64,000 nt of DNA from Ephydatia muelleri (taxonomy: Eukaryota > Porifera > Demospongiae > Spongillida > Spongillidae): assembly GCA_013339895.1 (NCBI GenBank), contig JABACO010000003.1, forward strand, positions 13,741,365 through 13,805,364, read 5' to 3'. Below are positions 21,334 to 33,939 of the stretch, piece after piece (the stretch's first letter is position 1; the number at the start of each line of letters is the position of its first letter). A model generated the notes under the pieces. It saw only the letters and a program-made list of their open reading frames with translations. It was not told where the DNA came from and ran no database searches. The position numbers and the translations under genes are program-made.

Positions 21334-23830
21334 TTACTCTGTTGCTGAAGAAATGGTACCTGCATGAACGATGGGGTATACACTTGTGCTGGATTTTACA
21401 TGAGTGACCACGTGTAGTAGAAAGCAGGGGAATATTAAAAAGTCATCACGTTTGAGGTCAACAGTCTGATACACAATCTTGTAACACAAGACTAAGTCAG
21501 AAAATATTCTGCGATATTCAAGTGATTGGAGGCCAAGGCTATGAAGCCTATCAGAATAACTAAGTTCTGAAATACCAGTACGTTTACATATAGTCCTTGT
21601 GAAGAAACGTTGAACACGCTCAATACACTTTATATCAGAGATTAACCAAGGACTCCATATAGGTGAGTTATATTCTAGTATAGGCCTTACATAGATCTTA
21701 TAGGCCAGAACCAAGAGATGAGGATCATTAGAAATAAATCCCTTTAGTAACACTGAACAACGACCAAAAGCCTTTGCAGCAACATAAGAACAATGAACAT
21801 GAGGTTTAAGATCAGAGCTGAGATGGACACCAAGATCACAAATTGAAGTGACTGACTGTAAAGGTACACTGCCTATTGAACATTGCAGAGAAGGAATATT
21901 CGAATTTCCAAATGAAATGGTACACATTTCTGCGATGCAACTGACAATTGCCATATATCAGACCATGAAGAAAAAAAGAGATAAGCACTTAGCAATTGCA
22001 GTATTATCATGGTTTGGATGAGCATGATAAAATTTAGTATCATCAGCAAACATCTTGATTTGAACAGGGTGGGGAATAGCATCTGGAAGATCATTAACAT
22101 ATAACAAGAACAGTAGTGGGCCTAGAACTGACCCCTGTGGTACACCGCTAACAACAGGCAACAGCTTAGACAAACAATTCCCAATATATACACACTGTGA
22201 ACGACCATTTAAGAATGATGATAACCATTTCAAGATCTAGGGGTGCCATACCATATGCTTTAAGTTTGAGTATCAATTTAGGATGACAAACAGTATCAAA
22301 AGCTTTTGCAAAGTCAATATAGACTGCATCAACTTTAAGGTGATTATCAATGGATATTGTCCAATCATTCAGAGTAGTTAGCAATTGTGTGCAAGTAGAG
22401 CGTCTAGAAAGAAACCCAAACTGGTCAGCAGATATTAGCTGATGTGATCTGAGATGAGATATAATAGATTGAGATACAATGGATTCCATAACTTTGCAAG
22501 ATATACAAGTTAATGATATTGGGCGATAGTTTGATGGCAAAGAATGAAGGCCTTTTTTATAGACAGGGCATACAAAGGCAACCTTCCATGCTTTAGGAAT
22601 GATACCACTATCAATAGAATCATTAAAAAGTAAGGAAAGCGGAAAGGCAATAGCAGAAGCAATTGATTTGAAAAACATAGCAGGGAATCCATCAGGGGAT
22701 TTGGAACATTTAGAAGGAAGGTGAAGTAATGCATCTTGGACAATATCAGAAGAAAACGTAATAGGTGCCATTAGAACATCTGCATTCACTCGAGGAGCAA
22801 AAGATGGTAAACTGCCATCATCATTAGTAAATACTGATGCATTAAGCAATTCACATTTTTCAACATTTGATATAGCAAAAGAACCATTGCTTTGCAGAAG
22901 AGGTGAAATACGGTGTGAAGCACTGATCATTGAATTAGCATAAGAGTAAAACTTTGACAAGCTTTTACTGCAGACAATTTTGTGTTCATGATTCGATCGA
23001 AATTGTTGAACTGCATTTTCATACTGTCTAGAGATTCCACGATACTTATGTTTATCAACATGATACCATCTTCGTTTTTGTTTTAGTAGAAGTCTGATGT
23101 ATTTGGGAAGTTTATGACGTTTAGGCTTCACAGGGCAAAGAGGGACAAACTCAGTTATACATCTATCAAGAATACTGCTAATTGAATTCCAGAAGTCATC
23201 AACACCATAACACTTCTCATGTAGCAAAAACCAATCAACAGAATTTAGGTAGGATATGATGGAGTCATAATCAGCCCTGAAAACATTTCTAACCAGAATA
23301 TGATCATCAGGAAAGTAATGCTGACATATGATAGAGCATTCGACAGATAAATGGTCACAACTAATAGAGAAGGGATCCACCACAGAGAGATCAGCAACAA
23401 GGTGAGGTTTAGAAGCAAAAACAAGATCAAGACAGTTATTACCATGTGTAGGTGAGTGGACCAGTTGAGTGAACCCATTACATAATGTGCAAATAAGGAA
23501 TTTAGAATGATTCAAACAACCACTGCAAGTAGGAATTCTCCAATCAATAGCAGGGAAGTTAAAGTCACCAACAACAAAAACAGGATAACATGTATTAGAA
23601 TAGCAGTCAATACATGAACATAAGGTTTCAGTGGATTCTAAGTCATTGGATGAAGATGGAGGATTATAAAAACACATAAACCGATAAGCAACACTCCTTG
23701 TGAAGAGTATATCAATAACCAAGCACACAATAGATAGATAAGTTATAACTTGAAATACCTAGTGAATATTTTTAACAAATACAGCAACACCACCATATCC
23801 ATCTTGTCTGTCTTTTCGATAGACAGTATA
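21334..23830 (-). pseudogene. LINE ORF2: endonuclease and reverse transcriptase
   Basis: From 23830 downward: RKDRQDGYGGVAVFVKNI and later GDFNFPAIDW and CDHLSVE of the endonuclease. Then come [41 protein letters not shown] and the catalytic FADDTKF of the reverse transcriptase. The thumb follows, with LGVHLSSDLKPH and YKIYVRPILEY. The coding region is split into three frames (22166-23728, 21958-22233 and 21334-21954), and a stop interrupts the endonuclease near 23757. This is an inactive copy. The enzyme would nick DNA and copy its own RNA in place. Confidence 0.85.
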
Positions 23831-23994
23831 GGCTGAATTAGAATTAAAAAGGCAAGATGACCGCCTATACTTCTGGATATGCTATTGTCCTGTCTGCAAC
23901 GAATTCTGTCGACCTCAATACAACAGAGGAGCTAAGTCAGACCAGTGAGAAACAACCTCAGTGAACAAAGAACAAAAAACAAAACAGAAGCAGG

Positions 23995-24000
23995 GGTGTG

Positions 24001-24046
<46 letters not shown>

Positions 24047-24059
24047 TGTGTGTGTGTGG
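23995..24059. repeat. (TG)n microsatellite
   Basis: About 60 bp of TG with one TATG interruption. Confidence 0.97.
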
Positions 24060-24345
24060 TTTTGCCCTCCATACAAAGATCAACTCTCACAATTGTACAT
24101 GATATATTTACCTGTACAATTGTCAGAGTGGTACTAGTAACTCACGTATACTCTGTTCAGTTATGAAGGATATACATTACAGACACCCGAATGATGTACA
24201 GTACCCTGTCATGATGACGAAACTGACAGCTTTTAAAGCTACCTCGAAAAGCAGTGCTCAGTAATGCCATTATCAAAATGCAATATATGAAGGATCAGTT
24301 CCAATTGGTTCCAAAAGTAAAATGACTCTATTTTGTGGAGGATTA

Positions 24346-24860
24346 TTATGTATGACATGTACAGAGTATGATTTTAAACATCATTAATGGATTTAACAAC
24401 CATGTACATGTGGGTGGGTTCTGTTGGGACAAAATATTTCAATTAACATATATATATCGCTCTGACTCGCTTCAATATATCGGAGTTATTGACACTAAGC
24501 ATGATACACATACTGTACTTAGGGTCGGGCTGAGTCGTGTATGCATGTTTGAGGAATGCGTTAATGAGTTGAGCGACTTCAAAGGGTACCTGTACTCCGC
24601 CACTACTAATGCAGAGCAGACGGCATAGCGACGCATAAATGTTACGTGGACCCTTGCAAAGATTCTAATCATAGACGCTTCGACTCTTGCCGCTTGCAAA
24701 CACTAATGTACGCGCGCGTTTGTAATCAAACTCGAGTGCACCAAGTGTACGACAATTATTTGTTATACGTGGAGAGTATAATTACACATAATTGTAGCGT
24801 ATTATGCCACGTCACGCTGCAGTAAAGTAAGGCTGCCTTGTAGTCGAATGTACAACCAAT
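24346..24860 (+). repeat. Third copy of an arm segment
   Basis: Matches 12016-12560 of the left arm, including the block reading TATCGCTCTGACTCGCTTC and the phrase ACTTCAAAGGGTACCTGTAC, with several indels. It sits upstream of a decayed CaaX gene copy. Confidence 0.75.
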
Positions 24861-25049
24861 CCCGTTACGAATTATTGTCAGCTAGTACCATGCATGTACT
24901 TGCAGAAACATGTAGAGCTCTAGTGTACTTGAATATTGTTGCCTGAAAACTTCACACATCACGATAGTACACCAGGTGACCTGCGAGATTATTCATAATC
25001 ATTACAGCATGACAAACAATAATCATTATATATGGTCTGCTGGTACATG

Positions 25050-25057
25050 TATATAAG
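25050..25057 (+). promoter_or_regulatory. TATA box of decayed CaaX gene
   Basis: GTACATGTATATAAGGCTGG is the same promoter text as at 43803-43824. Confidence 0.5.
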
Positions 25058-25132
25058 GCTGGCCTCCCGTCAGTTGCAGTCATATAGATATACCCAAAGA
25101 ATATATTTATAACGAAGAAAAACCAAGTCTAA

Positions 25133-25235
25133 CTGGAGGTCAATGCAACAAGGACAGAGAACTTCACGGCTGACTACTACACTACCACGTACGGCTGCAA
25201 TAGAGAAGGACAGCCGGAGTACCCCCCCCCCCCCC
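25133..25235 (+). pseudogene. Decayed CaaX-peptide gene, B subgroup
   Basis: The sequence parallels the ORF at 41260, with DYYTTTYGCNREGQPEY still readable. The start codon is CTG instead of ATG, and a poly-C expansion (25220-25237) replaces the middle of the gene, so no CaaX end is in frame. An out-of-frame ORF from 25143 is not the family protein. Promoter and leader are still well conserved. Confidence 0.6.
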
Positions 25236-26523
25236 CCCTCCCCCTCCCAATGCTATCCGAGTGCAGGTGTAAATGTTTGCTACCTCTCTAAGAGGAGACA
25301 AGAATTCGTAGCTGAAAGCAGGTGACGAGTGTTCTTCAAGTTCCAAGATTACTGTGTGTTAGACTGAGAGGTGCTAGGTAGTGGTTTTCCCCAAAGAAGT
25401 GATTTCCCCTGATAGAGAGTTTGCCACTGGGGTTTTTCCTGAGGAGAGATGTGGACTCATCTCTCCCAAATACAGGTCTTATTTCAGTTCCCCGCTCAGA
25501 TGCTGTGTTGATTTTTAGTTGTTCAGTCTGTCGAGTAATGTGTATTGTGCTGTGGTCTAGTTTTGGTGGAGCTGTTGACAGTGGCATGCACAACAGATGA
25601 CGCACACAAATATGATAAAGTGTCATTGGGATGGGTAGCGTGCATGATATAGGAGCATAAAAGCTCTCCACTTAAGGTGTTTTGTCTTAGTTATAAATAT
25701 CTTGCAGAAATTATAAATGCTAATTGTCATTTGCGTCAAATCATGCAATCATGATGCTTATTAATTATCCGAATGGGGCCGGAGGACGTGCGAGGAGTGT
25801 TAAAGAGTAACGCCATATATGGCATTGGCCGCCATTTGTAATAGTAATCATTGAATCTGCATGAGCACCAAATGACCATTATTATATATCTCCAGGAATC
25901 GACAGGTTTAAGGTAGAAATATGTTTTCACCACAGTAAAACACACCATGTTTAGTGGACCAGAATCTGTTGCCACAAGTAAAAAATTCATCACGAGCTGG
26001 TGGAATACTGTAATTAGGTCAGAACAATGCACTTTATGTATTTGTCTACGGAAAGCCTATTTTGCCTCAAGAAACCAAACATTTTAATATAAGTTGTGTA
26101 CTGTTTTTAAAATATGACAGAGGATACTGAGCAACAAGATCCGTTGCTGCACTTGAAGTATCATCTTGGACTAATTAAGTATAGTTTTTTGCTGAACATT
26201 AATAATAGCCCTTATTTTTGAATATTGGATCACGGATAATTCACAAAAGAAAATATCATATTTTGTCTTTCTAAATATGCACAACAGAAATCATGCAAGG
26301 AATCTCAGAAACAAAAAAATGTAACTTTTACAACTTTGCTCATTTCTCCATATGGATGGCTGCAGAAGCTCTGATTCTTGATGCAAAATTACTCTTAAAA
26401 CATGTGGCATCAAACTTAATCATGTCAATGAACTTCAACTGCGAGAACGATCAAGAAATGTCAAGTATGTAATGTGTGTAGATTTCAGAAAGTGACTCAT
26501 TAAAATTCTGTCATGAAGATGTC

Positions 26524-27083
26524 TTGCAAATGCAACAAACCAGCGAGAGAGAGATCCAATCACAATACCCTCACAGAAGGCAGCAAACCTTCATCGAGTT
26601 TGTTTCCAGATGGGTCAAACCTGCTTGCTTTATGACAGAAAAGGAGGCAATAGTGAAGTTTAAGGAGTTCGGAGCAGAGGAATCTGGCAGTGGGAATCTC
26701 AGAATCAAACACTGAGAGCAGATGGAGGTGGCGAAAAGATGAGTAAGGAGTTCAAAGACTTGCTGAAATTGAAGGAAATATGTCACGTGATGACAGTCAG
26801 AACAAAGCGGAGAAGTATTAAGGATGAATTAAACTCTCTGTGCGTCAGGACGGGAGATGTTGTTTCATGCAGGAGACTGAGCAAGGGGTGTTGGGCTGAA
26901 GCGATCAACACTGCTGGATTCATCAGTAATCATCCCATCACATCAACAACACTTCTGATGATTTGGCAAAGCACTGCACATATTCCTGATGATCAACAAA
27001 AGAAGCTTGACAAGAATGTTAGATTCATCAGATATGCTGACTGCCAGAAAGGCTACCATTTTTTTTTTAGCACAAATAAATGA
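26524..27083 (+). other. Two adjacent coding-like frames, unrecognised
   Basis: Frame one (26524-26715) reads TFIEFVSRWVKPACFMTE and KFKEFGAEESGSGNLRIKH. Frame two (26739-27083) reads MSKEFKDLLKLKEICHVMTV, then RTKRRSIKDELNSLCVRTGD, and ends GYHFFFSTNK. Both have protein-like composition and lie 23 bp apart, so they could be one disrupted gene or two exons. No domain is recognised. 25680-26500 and 27090-27300 hold nothing I can support. Confidence 0.3.
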
Positions 27084-27358
27084 GGTGCATCATTTGAAAA
27101 GATGTGTTAAAAAATAGGCCTCACAAGAGGATGGCTATCAAATCATTCGTAGTTATAAATATAAATATCATGCAGGACCAGAAACACTCAGTAATTATGA
27201 TATGCTGATAAATCAAAGATTCTGGTTGAAGACTCTGGGAAAGCTGGAGAATAATCTTGGAATGTTGGTCACAACACTCTTGCTCTAGATTCTTGGTACC
27301 TTAATATCTGATTGGGTTTTCTCTATCTGTGGCAGGTCATGCACCAGATGGCGCACGA

Positions 27359-27460
27359 ATGGGTACACAATTGAAATCATCCTGTGTCCTCGCGTTGCTT
27401 GGCTTGTACTTGCTCCACTGTACAGATGCTTATGGTTCCCTGGCAACACTAAAAACATAT
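27359..27460 (+). CDS. Possible signal-peptide exon
   Basis: From the ATG the frame reads MGTQLKSSCVLALLGLYLL then HCTDAYGSL, with the layout of a secretory signal peptide (short basic n-region, hydrophobic core, small residues before a possible cleavage site after TDA). No further exons were identified and the opposite strand is also open, so this is tentative. Confidence 0.2.
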
Positions 27461-27837
27461 AGGTCTGGTTTATCAACGTGCAGCGCAAATACAGTACTTA
27501 TCTGCCAATCATGTCTGACTCTTTTCATGCGGAAAATTATCGACGTACATGTAATGCGGCTGTTAATCCCGCAGCGCGAGACGAGTAGTCTCTTCAAGTC
27601 ATAAAACCTTTAATTACTACATTTACGCAATACAGAACATTCTCGTGAGATTTATCGATTGATTTATTTGCGGGGGGGATAGGGAGGAGTCACATTTGCC
27701 ATTGCAAGATTAACACTGTGGCTGAGCTAGCTGCACCCACTTGATATTTCTTCTAATTCAAACGTAGAACGTAGCAACCAAATCATATACATGTAGAGTA
27801 AATGGTGGACATATGTAATTATTGTTTATTTGAAGAA

Positions 27838-28011
27838 CTAAAGAATGACGCACGGATCATAAATGTTCGCCTCCAGTTTTTGGCCTCTGGATCCGTTGGT
27901 TTTGCTCGTGATGGATGAAGAAAACTCTGGCTTGCCTCCTTGGCTAGTGCCTTCGTCGTATGTGCGAGCCGACATGGGTGCTTGAACATCTCGAGTTGCG
28001 TACGCTTCCAT
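27838..28011 (-). CDS. Stand-alone CaaX-box peptide (57 aa)
   Basis: On the minus strand, ATG at 28011 opens a 57-codon ORF. It starts MEAYATRDVQAPMSART, has SQGGKPEFSSS in the middle and ends LEANIYDPCVIL directly before TAG. CVIL is a CaaX box with Leu (geranylgeranylation expected). The layout matches the other family members: M-[DE], then A-x-R, then G-[QK]-P-[ED]-[YF], then [NS]-x-Y-x-x-C-aliphatic-aliphatic-L. A TATA box lies 78 bp upstream of the ATG. No copy of its flanks was seen elsewhere in the window, so this may be a host gene from which the dispersed copies, or their ancestor, derive. It is shorter than common ORF cutoffs and overlaps a longer, non-ATG frame. Confidence 0.55.
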   Translation of the reverse strand: MEAYATRDVQAPMSARTYDEGTSQGGKPEFSSSITSKTNGSRGQKLEANIYDPCVIL

Positions 28012-28080
28012 TTCTCGACTAAATTGTCCTCAGGCTCACTAATCTTCAGCAATATACTACTATACTGTATGCGACTGATG

Positions 28081-28089
28081 CTTTATATA
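28081..28089 (-). promoter_or_regulatory. TATA box of stand-alone CaaX gene
   Basis: TATATAAAG on the minus strand, 78 bp before the ATG at 28011. Confidence 0.6.
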
Positions 28090-28109
28090 TACATAAATCA
28101 TGCAAACCC

Positions 28110-30880
28110 ATCATGATCATGTGATGCAATGCAGCATTACAGTGTATATATAAGCACAACATAACATCGCAATGTTCTTGTGAGAATTATGTCTACCATT
28201 GACACAATTATACAAGTATGTCGGAAATGCTGTGTTTTTTCGGGTGTTAATTAGCAGCACGTCTGCCAGATATGGAGCGCTCCATAATCTATGCGATAGC
28301 CAACCCTCCCCGGTCAGGCTGGACGCACGTGGCAGGTGGCATGATTGGCCGAACAACGCCCACTTGTGATTAAAAGTAGTTTTGCCTTGGCTTGAGATCG
28401 CAAATTGTAATCTTTTAATAGGCATATAATTACGTAATATTTATTCCCGTAAGTAGCGGGTGATGCATGTAACCCACCCGCTTCTACGTATATACGGCGT
28501 TGGTGTCGGAAATAGCCGCCCGCCTAACGGCCTGTGAGCGGGAAGTCCCGGACACTATAATTCATTAACTTTTGCGCACGCATATACAGTGTATGGATAT
28601 GCAGGCGTCAACGTACATGTACTGTTGTGTGAGAATCATGATCATGACGCGACGTCCATTTACATCATACATAAATTCTCTCGACAAGTCCGCTAATTAA
28701 ATCATCGTCTGGCCTGACTGGTCGTGGCCTGATTTTTTGGCAGCCTAGTTAGCAGACATAATCTCTATTAGTGTGACTGCGGCGCCCAACCTAAAACAGG
28801 AAGAGTACTTTTACAGTTGCCGCTACAAGCTGTAGCAATCGCTCAGTCAGCATGTCTAAAGTACTGCCCGGCTAGTGGTTTTGAGTAACTAATGAGCGCC
28901 CGGAAACCTTTGCAAAGTACCGCGAAGCGCGGAAGCTTTCAGCAGCTGCAACTATTAGTATCTGGAAACTGCATGCACATATTCATAAAATTTTATTGTA
29001 GACCATGGATCATGGATGCAACCACCAGTGTCGAATATCGGCTCGGTGCCGTTATAATGATCAAGCTACGTGTTAGGCCGATAGCTGTCGGTGCCGTCCT
29101 CAGGGAGGTATTTGGGAGCGATTCGACTCAGCGGTAGTTATAATTACCACATTTCGAACAGAACAATCGGTGTAAATTTTGCAGCTATAAAATACTATGT
29201 ATCGGCCCGTTCGGATTTACAAGGTGCGGGTGAGTGCGTGTTATAGATCACTAAAGGGCTATTCTGGGGAGCTCTATATGTACATGTACTTAGACACTCT
29301 AATTCAGTGAGAGTATTGATCTATTTATACATGCAAAAAATTTACCGACACGCAGTTGCCATGCATGCTGTGATTGGTTCAACCTCCTGTTTTAGATTTT
29401 GAAAATACCTTTTGAGGTTAATTGAAACGATTCCCAGGAAAATAAACATGCCGTGTCAGTCTAAACGCCAACGGACTTCCCGTTTCTGTTTACACCATAC
29501 GTATTGTGTTTTAATTCTCAGACAGCGCCTTTCTGCTAAAGCTTATACAAACTGATAAACCCATTGATGGTACGGTACGCCGCTAGTAGCAGCTCAAAAC
29601 ACTCCAAAATAATTAAAACAACGCAGCTAAGTACCCACCCATCGACAGCGCCGTGTTCGAATGGTTTAACGCTCATTGACTAGATGCATCTGTATGTCAA
29701 TGCTCTAGGACAGTTGTACTGTGAACCTATGTCAAAATGATTTGTTAAACACACTCAGTTGGCAGTGATGTTGCTTTTGGGTTGGGATGTGTGTATGTGT
29801 GTGTGCATGTGTGTGTGTGCATGTCCATTCAACTATAGTCCTGATGCAAACAGCAATGTAGGGATGAACATATGAGTAGGCGCAACTACATTACAGATCA
29901 GGCTTTCATTTTGAAAGCAGGTATGTGTTTCTGTGGAAAATATTTTATTGAAATTGAGTTAGGTTGCAATGAAGAAAACTCATATGCATGTACCTGAGAT
30001 AGAATCATAGATTGGGAACTGAACAGTGGAGGAACGTATTGCATGAAAAGCACTGCGTGAGTTAGAATCAGCATGGATAGTAGGCATCCATCTTGCAAAT
30101 GAACACACTCAATAACAGCAAATGCATTTTGTAACCAGTTCGCGCGCATGTAACAGGGTCGTGTGGTATTTGCTGTATGTATCATTCCTAGTGTGTATGA
30201 TTCCTACATATACAAAAAAGCAGCATTGCATGCAGCTTAAAACCCTGTGGCAGCCAGCAGCCTAACCTGATTCGTACTCCACAGACATTTGTCCACAATG
30301 TCCATCTGCCTCAATGAGCCAGTGACCTGAACGCAATTGATCTGTGTTCTCCGTATGAATGGTTGGCAAAATATAAAGCAGTTTCTGATATCCCATTTTT
30401 GACATATAATGGTACATGCATTTAACACACCATTTTCTGCTGTGCAAGAATGAAAAGCACGACACAATAAAAAGGTACAGTGTGTGGAGTGATGGTCTTC
30501 TTTATGCTCACACCATCATGCATTTGCAACATGTCAATGGATATGGTGATTTGGTATGACAAATGTGTACGGTACCATACATGTACTACACTGTTTTAGA
30601 TAAGTTGATGTACATGTAGAGAAAGTGAACACATGCAGGTAAAATTGAAGGAACGGTGTACAGTTTCCTTTCTGGGGTTCCTCCACCAAGGTAGAAAAGC
30701 AAGGTTGAAGCTCTTATTCTGAATAGGAAGGCGTGCAGGTTGTACGTACACATGTAATGAAAGTACAGGTAGGCAGGGCTCAGAGAAAGAAATGAAATTT
30801 AGAAAAGGGGCGGATTACGAAGCGATACATAAAATTGAATTTTAGTGCAGCGTTGGTGGTTTGAGATCAATTTCTGACAA
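28110..30880. other. Unannotated stretch
   Basis: Several short open frames (for example 28892-29137 plus and 30237-30467 minus) lack clear exon borders, conserved motifs or repeats. A short TG-rich run lies at 29790-29822. I see no supportable gene. Confidence 0.5.
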
Positions 30881-30886
30881 ACACCT

Positions 30887-30898
30887 ATATAAACTGTG
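30887..30898 (+). promoter_or_regulatory. Possible TATA box of the BEN-domain gene
   Basis: CCTATATAAACT, followed about 45 bp later by ATG (30934) opening MYTNSLLKSR and a GTGAAT donor. The assignment to the downstream exons is inference. Confidence 0.35.
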
Positions 30899-30933
30899 AC
30901 TGTAATTCGAGGGCGGCACTGAGGACTGTGCTA

Positions 30934-32137
30934 TGTACACCAACAGCTTACTTAAAAGCAGGTGAATGTACTTAATTTTCCTGATGTGCGAAGGTGTTAA
31001 TTTCCTGATGTGCTAGCATGTGAGAATTATAGCAGCGAATTTCACTCATCCAGTTGGCATAACTGGGGAACCATTACCGGTGTCTCCAGTTCATGTCTTT
31101 GTGCAGACCATTTGTGAACAGTTTGCATGTGGTGCAGGCAGTAGACAACAATTGAAGCAAAACTTCATGCTGACTATGTGTTGAAATAGGTGCTGCTACA
31201 CAGAGAGAACAAGCAGATGATGGTGGACTGACATCTCCAGGTACTCAGGCAGTTACTGGCCTTCTTGTGTTTCTTTACACCAGACAATCTATTCACCTAG
31301 ATATGAAGACTATTGCTGAAATGCAGCAAACAACTCTTGAGGGTGTGCTGAATCTGGCAGAGATGCAGCAAAATAACACATGGAGAACAACTGAATTTGG
31401 CTGCAAGATTTGACAAATTCACCAACATATTTCTGAACCCCACTCCAATGGTACGTGTAAATCATTCGGGGTCAAATACAAATTGTTCAGTTATCCTTCT
31501 CTTATGCATAATAGATTGTAACTCCACAAGAATCGTCATTTCCATACAGTCGCTCACCATTCCCATACATCATACACTCTTTACTTCCCCTTCTTATGAT
31601 TATACACCCATCTCTCCCCACATATCAATTCCAAATGCATCCATCTCTCCACTCACATCAACGACTCAACAAACATCTACTACTCATGTACCCATCTCTC
31701 CATTAATGCATGCTCAGTCTGAAAGCTACATGACGTAGCCCTCTACTTCATCCGCAAATGTTTCTATCCCCACACCTATCCTAATGGCACTAAACCCTCC
31801 CCCATCCGCTACCATCACAGAGACACTGGCCTCTGTCACCTCTACTCTCAAAAAATATGAGAAACTGAAACTGCAGACATAGTGCAGAGCTCCAACACTG
31901 GCTGTGAAGTTGTCAAAAGAAGCACTGTTCGGCGAGAAAATTTTAAAGCAGTGCACAGACATGGGGGCAAAAACCCAGCCAACATTGCCACTTAAAGAAC
32001 TTAACGACCTGAAGGAAATAATCTTTGGGCTATTTCCCAAATATAGGGATAGCCCTTTTCAGTTTGAACCTTTGTGTGGTAAATGTGTTGACGCCTTAGG
32101 GCATGCATGCCGCAGGCTAAGTAGCCTACCTGCATAA
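30934..32137 (+). CDS. BEN-domain gene, several exons (possibly disrupted)
   Basis: The last exon (31888-32137, after a GTGCAG acceptor) reads LAVKLSKEALFGEKILKQC, then LPLKELNDLKEIIFGLFP and GKCVDALGHACRRL, then stops. The FGE-x-hL pattern, the L-x-x-hK...FP helix and the W/C-x-KC...hx-x-AC-R end fit a BEN domain, which binds DNA in chromatin and transposon-related proteins. Upstream exons fit the same strand: up to 31240 (REQADDGGLTSP, GTACTC donor), a 60-bp intron, then 31301 onward (MKTIAEMQQTTLEGVLNLAE), coiled-coil-like and ending near a GTACGT donor at 31450. Within that exon the best frame shifts once, so the copy may be damaged. The first exon at 30934 is a guess. Confidence 0.45.
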
Positions 32138-32379
32138 CATAGCTCATATTCAACATTTTTATTGCTATATTATCTTGTATGTATTATTTCAATTATACAT
32201 ATATTGTCATCGGCAAATTCGAAACGTTAGATGTGAGGAGTGTAAGTGTGTAAAATCAGAAGTGTGACCTTTAGCTTGGAGGAGTACCCAGCAGTGTATT
32301 GCAGCAATACAAGTTATTGACTAACGAGCTGTACGTGTACAACTAAACAGGTATAAGCATGTAATGGACAGTTTCAACC

Positions 32380-33415
32380 CCATAAGGTCACACCCAGGCT
32401 TCTTTATTGGCCAAGTGTCTTAACTCCATTGTGTCCTATTTTGGCCAAACCCAGGCACCTTTTTCAGCCGAACATGTAACCCCATATAATGCCCTTCTGT
32501 TTTGGCCACACCCAGGCATTTCTTTGGCCAATCATGTTGCCCCATATAATGCCCTTCTGTTTTGGCCACACCCAGGCATTTCTTTGGCCAAACATGTTAC
32601 CCCATATAATGCCCTACTGTTTAGGCCACACCCAGACATCTATATCGGCTATGCGTGTAATCCCCATATAATGCCCTTCTATTTTGGCCACACCCTAGCA
32701 TCTTTATCAGCTATGCATGTAAACTCCATATAATGTCCTTCTATTTTGGCCACACTCAGGCACCTTTATCGGCTATGTGTGTAAACCCCATATAATGCCC
32801 TTCTATTTTGGCCACACCCAGGCACCTTATCTACTATCCATGTAAACCCCATATAATGCCCTTCTGTTTTGGACACACCCAGGCATCTTTATCAGATGCT
32901 TGTAAACTCCATATAATGCCCTTCTATTTTGGCCACACCCAGGCACCTTTATTGGCTATCCATGTAAACCCCATATAATGCCCTTCTGTTTTGGACACAC
33001 CCAGGCATCTTTATCAGATGCATGTAAACTCCATAAAATGCCCTTCTATTTTGGCCACACCCAGGCACCTTTATTGGCTATCCGTGTAAACCACATATAA
33101 TGCCCTTCTATTATGACCACACCCAATGCACCTTTATTGGCTATCTGTGTAATGCCCTTCAGTTTTGGCCACACCCTGGCATCTTTTTTGGCTACATCTA
33201 ACATTTCATATTAGCTAAGAAGCTTAACCCCATAATGCCTTTCTAATTTGGCCACACCCAAGTAGCTAAACAATTAAACCCTATTAAGCCGTGCTATTTT
33301 GGCCACACCCAGAGCAATTTATACCACCCAAATGATTTAACCCGAAAAATTGACCACACCCAGGCATCTTTGTTTAACCCCATAATGCCATTTATTGTGA
33401 CCACACCTCGATATT
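32380..33415. repeat. Minisatellite, 60-63 bp unit, about 16 copies
   Basis: The unit contains CCCATATAATGCCCTTCTG and TTTTGGCCACACCCAGGCA. The first units are exactly 60 bp, so one frame stays open across about five of them (32407-32733). Later units drift in length and sequence toward the 3' edge. The open frame is a by-product of the period. Confidence 0.95.
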
Positions 33416-33498
33416 TTTAAATCTCGTCCTACTATTAACCTTTTGAATCTATGTCAAATCGTAGCAATTTGTAAAGGTCAATTAGCGCACGAATGGGA

Positions 33499-33523
33499 TG
33501 GGGGGGGGGGGGGGGGGGGGGGT
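33499..33523. repeat. Poly-G tract
   Basis: Nearly uninterrupted G run of about 23 bases. Confidence 0.95.
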
Positions 33524-33939
33524 AGGGCTCCAATGTAGCGTTTCAATATTAAAGGCTTACTATCGTAGGCTACTGACCTTGTCTTACACGCGCGCCGATC
33601 GCACTAGTTGCAGCCCCTGGTGCATTTATTCGCGCGTATCAACAAGTGTTTCAGGCTAGTGCCAAACGCACTCGTCGCACGCATAATCACATTTGTAAAG
33701 AACTGCTATGTCATAATTTTGACCATATATGGATCATAACAGGTGGAAATATCCATCTGTGGCTTGGGGCGGGGGCGTGGGGTGGGCGAACGGAGGAGGT
33801 ATTTGTCTTAAGCTTACCGTATGTATTAAAAATTTGTCCTCTAATATTTTGACAAAGGAGATGAAGTGGTTAGTATAAAACGGATGGCAGGTATATGAAC
33901 GAAGTAAAATACAATGCAGCAAATAATAATGCAAAAACG

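Larger units (their letters stand above)
21150..23900 (-). mobile_element. Non-LTR retrotransposon (LINE, CR1/Jockey-like), 5'-truncated
   Basis: The minus-strand element has an apurinic endonuclease followed by a reverse transcriptase. Its 3' end is marked by an (ATT)n tail (21150-21177). Its upstream limit near 23900 lies close to a TG microsatellite. The N-terminal start of the endonuclease is not seen, which is usual for 5'-truncated LINE copies. The protein order and the RT style fit the CR1/Rex/Jockey group of LINEs. I cannot choose the clade without a tree. Confidence 0.85.

Noticed and set aside
32380-33415. CRISPR array
   Set aside because: Units are contiguous and diverged with no unique spacers, and the genome is animal.
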